Shown in pieces: positions 17,004-25,734 of a stretch of 64,000 nt of DNA. The notes beneath the pieces are model-generated. The model was not told the origin of the DNA. It searched no databases and saw only the letters and a list, made by a program, of their open reading frames with translations. Numbering within the stretch: the first letter of the stretch is position 1; the number at the start of each line of letters is the position of its first letter. Source of the stretch: Alphaproteobacteria bacterium (GTDB taxonomy: Bacteria; Pseudomonadota; Alphaproteobacteria; Micavibrionales; Micavibrionaceae); assembly GCA_020442385.1 (NCBI GenBank), contig JAGRKE010000008.1:1-64000 (forward strand), read 5' to 3'. A program made the translations under genes and the position numbers.

Positions 17004-17684
17004 ATGATTTTCGACCTCATCATTTTCGATTGTGATGGCACGTTGGTGGATAGTGAATATCCACACAATCTGGCCGTATCCGAGCTTTTGATCGAACAAG
17101 GCTTTGCACATATCAGCGTTGACTATGTCCGTGATCATTTCACGGGCAACCGTTTTAGCCAAATCCTAGAAAACCTCTGCGCCGAAACAGGGCATCAGTT
17201 CCCGAACGGGTTTCGCGAGCGCTATGTACGGCGTGCGGCAGAACTGCTCCCGCTTCATCAAAAGCCTGTCAGCGGCGCGAAAGAGCTGGTTGAATTTGCG
17301 GGCACGCAAACCAAAATCTGCGTCGCCTCGAACGGGCAGCGCGACAATGTGTTGTATTCGCTGGAAAGCGCGGGCCTTCTCCCCCTGCTTGATGAGGCGC
17401 ATATATTTACCGGGCTGGATGTTGAAAACCCCAAGCCCGCGCCGGATTTATTCCTGCTGGCGGCCAAAAAAATGGGCGCTGATCCCGCACGCACATTGGT
17501 GATTGAAGACAGTGTCGTCGGCGTTACCGCAGGCGTGGCGGCGGGCATGACCACCTTCGGCTTTACCGGCACGCACCATGACCACGAAAGCCATGCAAAA
17601 GCCCTAAAATCCCTCGGTGCGCATCAGGTTTTTGATGCGCTTATCCACATTCAGCGCGAAATCGAGTCTAAAAAACATTTGTAA
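17004..17684 (+). CDS. HAD-superfamily phosphatase (phosphoglycolate/sugar-phosphatase-like)
   Basis: Hydrolyses a phosphomonoester through an aspartyl intermediate. The 226-aa protein has HAD motif I FDCDGTLVDSE (Asp9, Asp11), motif II region CVASNGQ, and motif III/IV KPAPDLFLLAAKKMG with VIEDSVVGVTAGVAAGM. The small cap domain between motifs I and II is like that of beta-phosphoglucomutase/Gph relatives. The substrate is not predictable. Its first 40 bases are partly copied at 16408-16433. It probably was the direct neighbour of fabG before the insertion. Confidence 0.88.
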   Translation: MIFDLIIFDCDGTLVDSEYPHNLAVSELLIEQGFAHISVDYVRDHFTGNRFSQILENLCAETGHQFPNGFRERYVRRAAELLPLHQKPVSGAKELVEFAGTQTKICVASNGQRDNVLYSLESAGLLPLLDEAHIFTGLDVENPKPAPDLFLLAAKKMGADPARTLVIEDSVVGVTAGVAAGMTTFGFTGTHHDHESHAKALKSLGAHQVFDALIHIQREIESKKHL

Positions 17685-17795
17685 AACAAGGACCTTGTGA
17701 TAATCAGATTAAATTGCTTGCATTTGCAGCATGGATTGTTAAAGTCCGCCACTGAAGTTAAAAATCAAAGATCAATTAAATAAGGGTATTGAGAA

Positions 17796-18035
17796 ATGAG
17801 CGATATTGCCGAACGCGTAAAGAAAATCGTTGTTGAGCACTTGGGCGTTGAAGACGATAAAGTTGTTGAAAGCGCAAGCTTCATCGACGATCTGGGCGCA
17901 GACTCACTGGACACAGTTGAGCTTGTTATGGCGTTTGAAGAAGAATTCTCTGTTGAGATTCCTGACGATGCTGCTGAGAAAATTCAAACTGTTGGCGACG
18001 CGGTAAACTTTATTAAAGAAAACGCGGCCGAGTAA
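17796..18035 (+). CDS. acpP: Acyl carrier protein
   Basis: Carries growing acyl chains on a phosphopantetheine arm. The 79-aa acidic protein has the canonical [16 protein letters not shown] motif with the modified Ser37. The length is typical. It has a 111-bp upstream region, so probably its own promoter (TTGCTT near 17711 is a weak -35 candidate), and a GC-rich hairpin right after the stop. This fits the high expression usual for acpP. Confidence 0.98.
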   Translation: MSDIAERVKKIVVEHLGVEDDKVVESASFIDDLGADSLDTVELVMAFEEEFSVEIPDDAAEKIQTVGDAVNFIKENAAE

Positions 18036-18064
18036 CGGTTTAAAATTATAGACTTTTTTACATT

Positions 18065-18086
18065 CCCCGCATCTTTGCGGGGTTTG
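18065..18086 (+). terminator. Terminator after acpP
   Basis: CCCCGC (18065-18070) pairs with GCGGGG (18077-18082), a 6-bp GC stem with a 6-base loop, followed by TTTG. The T run is short, so read-through into the fabF leader is possible. Confidence 0.65.
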
Positions 18087-18087
18087 T

Positions 18088-18193
18088 GCTATAAGGAGGC
18101 TTATTTAGTCGCTTTGCTTTATTCTTGTACTAGGCATGAGGAGTGAAGCTTAGTACTCTAAGTAAGCGACGAATAACGACGTACAAGGATAAA
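18088..18193 (+). promoter_or_regulatory. Structured 5' leader that can hide the fabF ribosome binding site
   Basis: Bases 18118-18130 (TTTATTCTTGTAC) are complementary to 18181-18193 (GTACAAGGATAAA) over 13 bp with one U-G pair. This covers the AAGGA ribosome binding site and the first base of the fabF ATG. The same 5' segment can instead pair with GAATAA at 18171-18176, helped by GTCG/CGAC, leaving the site free. GTCGCTT (18108-18114) also matches AAGCGAC (18164-18170), and CTTAG/CTAAG forms a small hairpin at 18149-18162. An orphan AAGGAGG lies at 18093-18099. No known riboswitch class is recognised. Confidence 0.5.
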
Positions 18194-19476
18194 TGAAAGT
18201 GACTATGAGACGAGTTGTTATTACAGGTATGGGTATGGTCTCCCCGCTTGGTGTGGGCGTAGATCACAACTGGGCGGCGATCACCGCCGGAAAAAGCGGT
18301 ATCCGCAAAATCCAGAATTTTGATGCCTCCGATATTTCTTCTCAAATCGCGGGTGAAGTGCCGCGCGTTTCCGATGCAAACCCGATTCCCGGCGCGTTTG
18401 ATCCTGATGCCTTCGTTGAACCGAAAGAACAGCGCAAGCTGGATGATTTTACCATCTACGCCCTGAGCGCCGCACACGAAGCCCTTGAGGATAGCGGCTA
18501 TAAAGCCGAGACAGTCGAGCAGCAAAACCGCACAGGCGTTATGATCGGCTCTGGTATTGGCGGCCTTGGCACAATGGATGATACATCCCGCGTGCTGGCC
18601 GAGCGCGGACCGCGCCGCATCTCTCCTTTCGCCAATCCTGCGATGCTTATCAATATCGCCTCCGGCCATGTCTCTATCAAATACGGCTTTAAAGGCCCGA
18701 ACCACGCGGTTGTGACGGCTTGCGCCACAGGCACGCACGCCATTGGCGATGCGGCGCGTCTGATCGCCTGGGATGATGCCGATGTGATGATCGCAGGCGG
18801 CGCCGAAGCCGCCGTGAACCGCATTGGCGTGGCCAGTTTTGCGGCTGTGCGTGCTCTGTCCACCAGCTATAACGATACGCCGACTGAAGCCTCACGCCCA
18901 TTTGATGAGGGGCGCGACGGGTTCGTCATTGCCGAAGGTGCTGGCGTTGTTGTGTTGGAAGAATACGAACACGCGAAAGCGCGCGGCGCAAAAATCTACG
19001 GCGAAGTTGTCGGCTATGGCCTCTCGGGCGATGCCAACCACATCACCGCCCCTGCGCCGGATGGCGATGGCGGTTTCCGCGCCATGCAGGCGGCGCTCAA
19101 ACGCTCGGGCCTGAACCCCGAAGATATTGATTATATCAATGCGCACGGCACATCCACACCCGTGGGTGACGGCATTGAATGTACCGCCGTGAAACGCCTG
19201 TTCGGATCAGCGCTGGACGGCATTTCCATGAGCTCCACAAAGTCAGCGATCGGCCATGGCCTGGGCGCTGCAGGGGCACTGGAAGCAATCTACACCACCA
19301 AAGCCATTGAAACCGGCGTCATGCCACCAACCTTGAATTTGAAAGATGTGTCCGAGCCCTGTCAGGGCATTGACCTGATCCCGCATGAAGCGAAGGAAAA
19401 AACCATCAATGCGGCGCTGTCGAACTCTTTTGGTTTTGGCGGCACAAACGCCTCTTTGATCATCAAGAAGGTTTAA
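18193..19476 (+). CDS. fabF: 3-oxoacyl-ACP synthase II
   Basis: Condenses malonyl-ACP with acyl-ACP to extend the chain. The 427-aa protein has the thiolase-fold active site: Cys177 in VTACATGTHA, His318 in NAHGTSTPVGD and His355 in SAIGHGLGAAG. It ends SFGFGGTNASLIIKK as is usual. Start choice: AAGGA is only 3 bases from the ATG at 18193; a second ATG at 18205 gives the more typical MRRVVITGMG but is 15 bases away. mltG follows after 4 bases. Confidence 0.97.
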   Translation: MKVTMRRVVITGMGMVSPLGVGVDHNWAAITAGKSGIRKIQNFDASDISSQIAGEVPRVSDANPIPGAFDPDAFVEPKEQRKLDDFTIYALSAAHEALEDSGYKAETVEQQNRTGVMIGSGIGGLGTMDDTSRVLAERGPRRISPFANPAMLINIASGHVSIKYGFKGPNHAVVTACATGTHAIGDAARLIAWDDADVMIAGGAEAAVNRIGVASFAAVRALSTSYNDTPTEASRPFDEGRDGFVIAEGAGVVVLEEYEHAKARGAKIYGEVVGYGLSGDANHITAPAPDGDGGFRAMQAALKRSGLNPEDIDYINAHGTSTPVGDGIECTAVKRLFGSALDGISMSSTKSAIGHGLGAAGALEAIYTTKAIETGVMPPTLNLKDVSEPCQGIDLIPHEAKEKTINAALSNSFGFGGTNASLIIKKV

Positions 19477-19480
19477 GCCT

Positions 19481-20539
19481 GTGGCGCGCGCGTCCAAAAT
19501 GGCGCTGGGCTTTGTCGTTTACGGCTTTACCAGTCTTGTCATTCTATGCGCACTCACCGGCTTTTGGCTTTTAAGCACCTACAAATCCCCCGGCCCGCTG
19601 AGCGAGCCTTTGCTATTCGATGTGGCAGACGGCGCTTCCAGCGGCGCGATCGCACACAACCTGCTTGGCCAAGGCGCGTTCGCTCACGAGTATGACATCT
19701 TCGTTTTTAAACTTGCCGTGCGCGCAAAAAATGTCGGCGGGCAGCTTAAGGCTGGAGAGTACGAACTTCCCGCCCGTGCCAGCATCGCCGATATCCTCAA
19801 TATGATGGCGGACGGAAAAACCTTTGGGCGGCGCGTCACCGTGCGCGAGGGGCTGACCAGTTTTGAAATTGTCCGTGAATTAAAAGCCATTCAAGAACTC
19901 TCCGGTGAAGTGGCTTCTATTCCTCCTGAGGGCTCGCTCCTGCCCAACACCTATGAATACCGCCTGAATGAAGAGCGCGCGGCCGTTCTGACGCGCATGG
20001 AAGAGGATATGCATAACGCGATTGTGACCCTATGCGGAATTGAGGCTGATATTTCCGATTTTAATATGCTGATGAAGGAAGAATGCGGCGAAGCGCCCTT
20101 AAAAACCGTGCGTGATGTTTTAACGCTCGCCTCTATCGTTGAAAAAGAAACCGGCGTGGCGCAGGAGCGTAAACGCGTCGCCGGTGTGTTCATCAACCGC
20201 CTGAAACAAGGCATTGCCCTGCAAACCGACCCGACCGTGATTTACGCCATTACCAAGGGCAAGCATAAAAATGACGGGAAGGGTCCGCTCGGGCGGCGCT
20301 TGCTGAGCAAGGATCTTCAAATCGAAAGCCCCTATAACACCTATAAATATGCGGGCCTGCCGCCCGGCCCGATTGCCAACCCGGGGCGCGCCAGCATTGA
20401 GGCGGTTTTAAACCCTGAAGTGCACGAATTCCTCTATTTCGTTGCCGACGGCACGGGCGGGCATGTCTTTTCAAAAACCCTAAGCGAGCACAACGAAAAC
20501 GTCACCAAATGGCGCAAAATCCGGCGCGAACAGAAATAA
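19481..20539 (+). CDS. mltG: Endolytic murein transglycosylase MltG
   Basis: Membrane-bound lytic transglycosylase that cuts nascent glycan strands and so limits chain length. The 352-aa protein has one N-terminal membrane segment (about 8-32), a LysM-like region (residues 45-110), and the YceG catalytic domain with LASIVEKETG (catalytic Glu221) and VFINRLKQGIALQTDPTVIYAI. It begins with GTG at 19481, directly after fabF, and is probably in that operon. The fabF-mltG neighbourhood is common in proteobacteria, often with pabC and tmk, which are absent here. Confidence 0.95.
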   Translation: MARASKMALGFVVYGFTSLVILCALTGFWLLSTYKSPGPLSEPLLFDVADGASSGAIAHNLLGQGAFAHEYDIFVFKLAVRAKNVGGQLKAGEYELPARASIADILNMMADGKTFGRRVTVREGLTSFEIVRELKAIQELSGEVASIPPEGSLLPNTYEYRLNEERAAVLTRMEEDMHNAIVTLCGIEADISDFNMLMKEECGEAPLKTVRDVLTLASIVEKETGVAQERKRVAGVFINRLKQGIALQTDPTVIYAITKGKHKNDGKGPLGRRLLSKDLQIESPYNTYKYAGLPPGPIANPGRASIEAVLNPEVHEFLYFVADGTGGHVFSKTLSEHNENVTKWRKIRREQK

Positions 20540-20540
20540 A

Positions 20541-21122
20541 TTAATCCGATTTTTTGGGAGGTTGGCTGCGCGAAACGCTGCCGCCGCCGCTGCCTAAACC
20601 GGGCCCACTCGGACCCAGGCCTGAAGGCGTTGCTTGCGGTTTTGCCTCCAGCGCATGACGGCGCGCAAGATGCGGCGCAAATTGCAAGCTGGAGGGCACG
20701 GCATCGCCCAAAATACATCCCATTGTGCTTTCATCCCCCAGATCATCGCGAAAAACTGGCTGGCCGCGCACACAATGTTTGACGAAGAATTCAAAGGCCT
20801 GCAGCGGGTTTGGATGCTGGCGTGCGCGGGCAAGCACTTCACCGCGATAGGGATCATCCTGAAACATCAGCGGAATTTGATAGGCCTGCGCGATGTGTCC
20901 GTCCTTAACCGCGCCGATATGAAGCTGCTGCGTTTGATCGAGCGCAGGAAAATGTTCAGGATCAACAGGGATATTGGTTTCCATGAAATCACTGTCAGCA
21001 TATTCGAGCGTGAGAATACCGCTCTTGGTGTCGAGCACCGCGCCGATAACCTTTTTGACAGTGTTTTCACTGCAAATCAGGCCCGCCTCGCTGCTTTCAG
21101 TAAAAAGAAGATCAATATCCAT
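20541..21122 (-). CDS. Hypothetical protein, 193 aa
   Basis: Family not recognised. The N-terminal two thirds look globular, with beta strands (GAVLDTKSGILTLEYAD) and helical parts. The C-terminal 45 residues are rich in Gly, Ser and Pro and are likely disordered. No signal peptide or membrane segment. It converges on mltG with one base between them and diverges from asnB. The protein has lone cysteines at about 17, 117 and 135 but no metal motif. Confidence 0.6.
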   Translation of the reverse strand: MDIDLLFTESSEAGLICSENTVKKVIGAVLDTKSGILTLEYADSDFMETNIPVDPEHFPALDQTQQLHIGAVKDGHIAQAYQIPLMFQDDPYRGEVLARARQHPNPLQAFEFFVKHCVRGQPVFRDDLGDESTMGCILGDAVPSSLQFAPHLARRHALEAKPQATPSGLGPSGPGLGSGGGSVSRSQPPKKSD

Positions 21123-21193
21123 GGTTTTACTCGCCGTTCTTTTGATATAGTTCTATTTTACCAGAACAACCCCTAACAATAAATTAGACTTTT

Positions 21194-23134
21194 ATGTGCG
21201 GTTTTACAGGCTTTTTTGCCAAAAATACAAAATCATCACGTACGGAATTACACGTGATCTGTCAGGCCATGACCGATACGCTGAGCCATCGCGGACCAGA
21301 CGGGGCGGGGCTGTGGCAAGACCCGGATATTCCTGTTGTTTTGGGCCATCGGCGTCTGTCCATCATTGATCTGAGCAAAGAGGGCGCGCAACCGATGGTC
21401 AGCGCCTCGGACCGCTATGTCATCACTTATAACGGCGAGATTTATAACTTCCCCGATATTCAAAAAGAGCTGAGCGAAATGGGCGTTCCCTTCCGTGGAC
21501 GCAGTGACACCGAAGTGTTTCTGGCGGCGATTGATCAATGGGGCTTAAACCTCGCCTTACAAAAAATAAACGGCATGTTCGCTTTCGCCCTGTGGGATAG
21601 GCAAGAACGCAGACTTCATCTGGTGCGCGACCGGCTAGGCAAAAAGCCGCTTTATGTCGGCTGGGCCGGAAACACGCTCCTGTTCGCATCCGAGCTTAAA
21701 GCCCTGCGGGCGCATCCAGACTTCAAAGCCGAGATTGATGAAGACGCCCTGGCGCTTTATATGCGTTATTCCTGCGTGCCTGCGCCGCGCTGCATTTATA
21801 AAAATGTCTGGAGCCTGCCCGCCGGGCATATTGCATCACTAGATTTGAGTGCGCTTCAAAGCGGTGAAAATTTAGGTACGCAAATGAACGCGTATTGGCA
21901 TCATTTGAATATTTTAAAGGAATCTCATGCCCATCCGCCGGGTTCAACCGAAGCCGAGATTATTCAAAGCTTTGATGAGTTGCTGAGCACCTGTGTGCGC
22001 GAGCGTTTAGTTTCTGATGTACCGCTCGGCGCGTTTCTCTCGGGCGGAATCGACAGCTCGGCCGTGGTTGCGCTGATGCAGAAAATTTCAAACCGGCCGG
22101 TCAAAACCTATTCGATCGGTTTTCAAGAAGCCGGGTTTGACGAAGCGCCCTACGCCAAAAAAATTGCCGCGCATTTGGGCACGGATCATCATGAAATGTA
22201 TCTAAGCGCGCAAGAAGCGCTCGATATCATTCCATCTCTGCCGCAAATGTATGACGAGCCCTTTGGCGATATATCTGCCATTCCCACCCATCTTGTATCG
22301 CGCTTTGCGCGCGAGAGCGTCACCGTCGCATTGTCTGGTGATGGCGGGGATGAGATGCTCGGCGGCTATAACCGCCACATTATGGGTCCGCGAATCTGGA
22401 ATAAAATGAACGCTGTGCCGGGATTTTTGCGCGGCGCTTTAGCGCGCGGCATTCACAAAATTCCAACCACGCGCTGGGATAAAATGCGCCCATCCCAGCC
22501 GCAATTTGGCACGCGTCTGCATAAATTCGCCGATATCATCGGACTGGAAAGCGAAGAAGAAATTTATGAATCTCTTCTGGGCCGGGGCGGTGATGCTTTC
22601 GTCAAAGCCCACCCCGCTCATCCGTTTTTAAGCAAAAGCGATTATGCGCCAAATGACATGAGCTTTGGCGAAAAAATGATGTATTGGGATGCGCTCACCT
22701 ATTTGCCCAATGATATTTTGACCAAACTTGATCGCGCCTCTATGGCTGTTAGTCTTGAATGCCGCGCACCGCTATTGGACCGGCGGATTTATGATTTCGT
22801 CTGGGGCTTGCCCGAACATTATAAAGTCCGCAAAACGAAAAATGGCGTACAAGGGAAGTGGTTGTTGCGCCAGATTCTAAATCGATACGTACCGACTTCT
22901 TTATTTGAGCGTCCTAAACAAGGCTTTGCTATGCCGGTTGGGGAATGGCTGCGCGGCCCGCTGCGCCCTTGGGCGGAAGAGCTGCTGAGCGAAACTGCGC
23001 TGATAAATGATGGCCTATTACAAGCTGATAAAATTCGTGAGACTTGGAACAATCACCAAAACGGGCACGGCAATCACGCCGATGCACTTTGGAATGTACT
23101 GATATTCCAGAGCTGGAAACAACACTGGATGTAA
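21194..23134 (+). CDS. asnB: Asparagine synthase (glutamine-hydrolysing)
   Basis: Transfers the glutamine amide to aspartate, or to a sugar-related acceptor in some polysaccharide clusters. The 646-aa protein has the N-terminal glutaminase with catalytic Cys2 (MCGFTG), NGEIYN near 80-85, and the synthetase domain with the PP-loop SGGIDSS (283-289), followed by ALSGDGGDEMLGGY. The following glycosyltransferase gene starts 3 bases after the stop. Such a pair is common in exopolysaccharide or LPS gene sets, so a role in modified sugar assembly is possible. Confidence 0.93.
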   Translation: MCGFTGFFAKNTKSSRTELHVICQAMTDTLSHRGPDGAGLWQDPDIPVVLGHRRLSIIDLSKEGAQPMVSASDRYVITYNGEIYNFPDIQKELSEMGVPFRGRSDTEVFLAAIDQWGLNLALQKINGMFAFALWDRQERRLHLVRDRLGKKPLYVGWAGNTLLFASELKALRAHPDFKAEIDEDALALYMRYSCVPAPRCIYKNVWSLPAGHIASLDLSALQSGENLGTQMNAYWHHLNILKESHAHPPGSTEAEIIQSFDELLSTCVRERLVSDVPLGAFLSGGIDSSAVVALMQKISNRPVKTYSIGFQEAGFDEAPYAKKIAAHLGTDHHEMYLSAQEALDIIPSLPQMYDEPFGDISAIPTHLVSRFARESVTVALSGDGGDEMLGGYNRHIMGPRIWNKMNAVPGFLRGALARGIHKIPTTRWDKMRPSQPQFGTRLHKFADIIGLESEEEIYESLLGRGGDAFVKAHPAHPFLSKSDYAPNDMSFGEKMMYWDALTYLPNDILTKLDRASMAVSLECRAPLLDRRIYDFVWGLPEHYKVRKTKNGVQGKWLLRQILNRYVPTSLFERPKQGFAMPVGEWLRGPLRPWAEELLSETALINDGLLQADKIRETWNNHQNGHGNHADALWNVLIFQSWKQHWM

Positions 23135-23137
23135 AAA

Positions 23138-24268
23138 ATGATAACAGGCCGCAAAATTTTATATCTATTTGATCAGGGTGACTGGAAAAGCCGGATGCCG
23201 GTTGCCCAGGCTGCAAAGCAGCGCGGCTGTGATGTCACCATTGCGCTGATCGGCGCTCAAGATACAAACGAAACTGTGCCCGGTTTTGAGACCCTGCATA
23301 TCAAGGCGCCCGATGGGCGCATGCGCGGACGTGATGTGCCCGCTATGGTCCGTCAGATCCGTGAAATACTTGCCGATACGCATGCTGATCTGGTTCATAC
23401 CGTTACACTGAAATATGCGTTTATCACGGGGCTGGCCGCCCTGCCCTTTCCCGATATACGCAAGATTTATACCCTCGCCGGGCTTGGCTATCTTTTCCGC
23501 AGCCCTGATATAAAGGCCCGCCTAATGCGCTTTCTGATCGGGCCGCTGCTGCGCCGGGTTCTGCGCGCACGGGGCGCCTATCTCATTTTTCAAAATCCGG
23601 ATGATCTGGTGCTGATGACCAAGCTGCGCTATGCCGGGCATGTGAACACAGCACTCATTCGTGGCTCGGGCGTTGATCTGGATAGCTTCACCCCCATCCC
23701 GGAACCCGAAGAGGATGAGCCGCTGGTTCTTATGCCCACCCGCCTTGTGAAAGAAAAGGGCGTTCATATTTTTGTTGAGGCGGCGCGGCTGGTCAAAGCA
23801 TCCGGCATGAAAGCGCGCTTTCAAATTGCCGGCGGCGAGACTCGTCACAACCCCAAAGCCATCACTAAAGAAGAGATGCACGCCTTAACAGCGGACGGCG
23901 TGATTGAATGGCTGGGTCGGGTCGAGGATATGCCCGCCCTTCTGAGCCAAGCAGCGATAATTGTTTATCCCTCTTATTACGGAGAGGGCATTCCGCGCGT
24001 GCTGCTGGAAGCGTGCGCCGCCGGGCGCGCCATTATCACCACCGATCATGCCGGTTGTCGTGAAGCAGTCGAGCATAATCAAAACGGCCTGCTGGTTCCG
24101 ATTAAAAATATAAAAGCCACGGCAGACGCCATCAAAGATTTGTTAACAGCGCCGGACCTGCGCCGCATTATGGGCGAACGCAGCCGCGAAAAGGCCGAGC
24201 GCGAATTTGATATCAATCTGGTCGTGAACGAAACACTGCACGTTTATGAAGACGCTCTAAAAGATTAA
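23138..24268 (+). CDS. Glycosyltransferase family 4-type (GT-B fold)
   Basis: Transfers a sugar from a nucleotide donor to a lipid-linked or glycan acceptor at the cytoplasmic face. The 376-aa protein has an N-terminal acceptor domain with DLVHTVTLKYAFITGLAA. The C-terminal donor domain has PTRLVKEKGVHIFVEAARLV, the EGIPRVLLEACAAGRAIITTDHAGCREAV signature with the E-x7-E pattern, and GLLVPIKN. It is close to the WbpZ/PglA-like enzymes of surface-glycan pathways. Operonic with asnB. Acceptor and donor unknown. Confidence 0.88.
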   Translation: MITGRKILYLFDQGDWKSRMPVAQAAKQRGCDVTIALIGAQDTNETVPGFETLHIKAPDGRMRGRDVPAMVRQIREILADTHADLVHTVTLKYAFITGLAALPFPDIRKIYTLAGLGYLFRSPDIKARLMRFLIGPLLRRVLRARGAYLIFQNPDDLVLMTKLRYAGHVNTALIRGSGVDLDSFTPIPEPEEDEPLVLMPTRLVKEKGVHIFVEAARLVKASGMKARFQIAGGETRHNPKAITKEEMHALTADGVIEWLGRVEDMPALLSQAAIIVYPSYYGEGIPRVLLEACAAGRAIITTDHAGCREAVEHNQNGLLVPIKNIKATADAIKDLLTAPDLRRIMGERSREKAEREFDINLVVNETLHVYEDALKD

Positions 24269-24274
24269 GTCTGC

Positions 24275-25108
24275 CTAAAACGGCACGCTACGCTCCAGCG
24301 CATCACGCCCGCTCAGCAGTACAATATTCAAGCTTTGCCCCTGCAGCGCGAGATTGAGCGCTTCTAGATCTTCCGGCTTAGAGATCGTGATGAGCGCGTG
24401 GCGGGCATCATCGGCCTCAACAGCAATCTCGGGGGCTGCGGTTAAAAGTATCTCGCCGCCATAGGCAAACATATCCGCTTGATCAAATCCGTTTTGTGAA
24501 TAGGCGCTGACCACCAGCGCATCCGGCCCGGCGACAACCGTATCGATACGCAAAGACGCGCTATCTTCACTTTGTGGAACGCGGCGTTTCTCAAAATCAA
24601 TCAAACGCTGCTCAGAACTGTCTTTGCCATCTCCTTCGGGAATAGAAAAAGAAACCGTAAAATCCTGCGGAATACAAATTTCATGGCAGACCATTGTCTT
24701 CACCGCGATCTTGAGCGTCGCCGCTTTACCCGGCTCGGACAGGCTCACGCGCAACGGGAAATACACATCCTTTTCATAGCCAAATGTTTGGAATCCGAAT
24801 TCATCAAAACGCTTGGGCGCCTGCCACAAAATTTCAACATCGCTGATATTGTCTGAACCGCTCCAGTCAAAACGCGGCGGTGCCCCCGCCTCTCCGGGTA
24901 TTTTCCAATAGCTGTGCCATCCCTCTTCCATGCGCATATGAAGCGCCGCTTCAAAGCTGTTTGCCGGACCAATCGTATCCACCCCAGTGATCATGCGCAT
25001 GCGGGCGTAATCTGTGCTGGCCCATCCGCTTTGCCCGGCCAACGCCCGACTCCCGGGCCACAGAGCCAGAATAAAAAGACAAATATAAAGCCAACCAGTT
25101 TTTGACAT
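24275..25108 (-). CDS. Stand-alone DsbD N-terminal (alpha) domain protein
   Basis: Periplasmic thiol-disulfide protein resembling the N-terminal domain of DsbD/ScsB. The 277-aa protein starts MSKTGWLYICLFILALWPGS, a signal peptide ending near ALA-GQ. It contains GWHSYWKIPGEAGAPPRFDW and VKTMVCHEICIPQ, where the spaced Cys pair is the DsbD alpha-domain redox couple. The membrane and thioredoxin parts of DsbD are missing and are not encoded nearby. The frame is open to 25231, but the start at 25108 has GAGGGG and the signal peptide. It diverges from yqgE. Confidence 0.82.
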   Translation of the reverse strand: MSKTGWLYICLFILALWPGSRALAGQSGWASTDYARMRMITGVDTIGPANSFEAALHMRMEEGWHSYWKIPGEAGAPPRFDWSGSDNISDVEILWQAPKRFDEFGFQTFGYEKDVYFPLRVSLSEPGKAATLKIAVKTMVCHEICIPQDFTVSFSIPEGDGKDSSEQRLIDFEKRRVPQSEDSASLRIDTVVAGPDALVVSAYSQNGFDQADMFAYGGEILLTAAPEIAVEADDARHALITISKPEDLEALNLALQGQSLNIVLLSGRDALERSVPF

Positions 25109-25161
25109 GAGCCCCTCTAACGCTATATTTATTGAATATAGACGATATTTTTGGATTTGTA

Positions 25162-25734
25162 ATGACGCGCAATAAAAATGCATATCTAACCGGCAAGCTT
25201 TTGCTGGCCATGCCCTCAATGAGCGACCCACGCTTTCACAAGGCTGTTATTTTTATTTGTGTTCATGACGAACAAGGCGCGATGGGCCTTGTGGTTAATC
25301 ACGATCTGCCGCATTTATCCTTTGACGGACTGCTTGATCAACTCGGCATTGCCTCCGACATTCATGTCAATGTCAGCCTACCGGTGATGAGCGGCGGTCC
25401 GGTTGAATCCGCACGTGGCTTTATGCTGCATACCAATGATTTCAATCAGAAAGACACTATCAAAATTGACGAGCGCTTCAGCGTGACAGGCACGCTCGAT
25501 GCCCTTGCAGACGTCGCCGCGGGTAAGGGGCCGGAAAACATGCTGTTTATTCTTGGTTATGCGGGCTGGAGCGCCGGACAGCTTGATCAGGAAATTCAGG
25601 ATAATGCATGGCTGGTGGTTGATCCCGACCCCGAAATTATTTTCGCAAAAGACCCTGAGATCAAATGGGAAAAGGCCGTCAGCACACTAGGGTTTGATCC
25701 GGTGATGTTATCGGGTGATGCCGGACACGCTTAG
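25162..25734 (+). CDS. YqgE/AlgH family protein
   Basis: Conserved small protein (UPF0301/DUF179) of unclear role; some relatives affect alginate regulation. The 190-aa protein has the family patterns LTGKLLLAMPSMSDPRFHKAVIFICVHDEQGAMGLVVN, the GGPV turn and GYAGWSAGQLDQEI. The open frame extends to a TTG at 25132, but homology begins at about the ATG at 25162. It converges on the M16 peptidase gene, overlapping by 4 bases. Confidence 0.93.
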   Translation: MTRNKNAYLTGKLLLAMPSMSDPRFHKAVIFICVHDEQGAMGLVVNHDLPHLSFDGLLDQLGIASDIHVNVSLPVMSGGPVESARGFMLHTNDFNQKDTIKIDERFSVTGTLDALADVAAGKGPENMLFILGYAGWSAGQLDQEIQDNAWLVVDPDPEIIFAKDPEIKWEKAVSTLGFDPVMLSGDAGHA

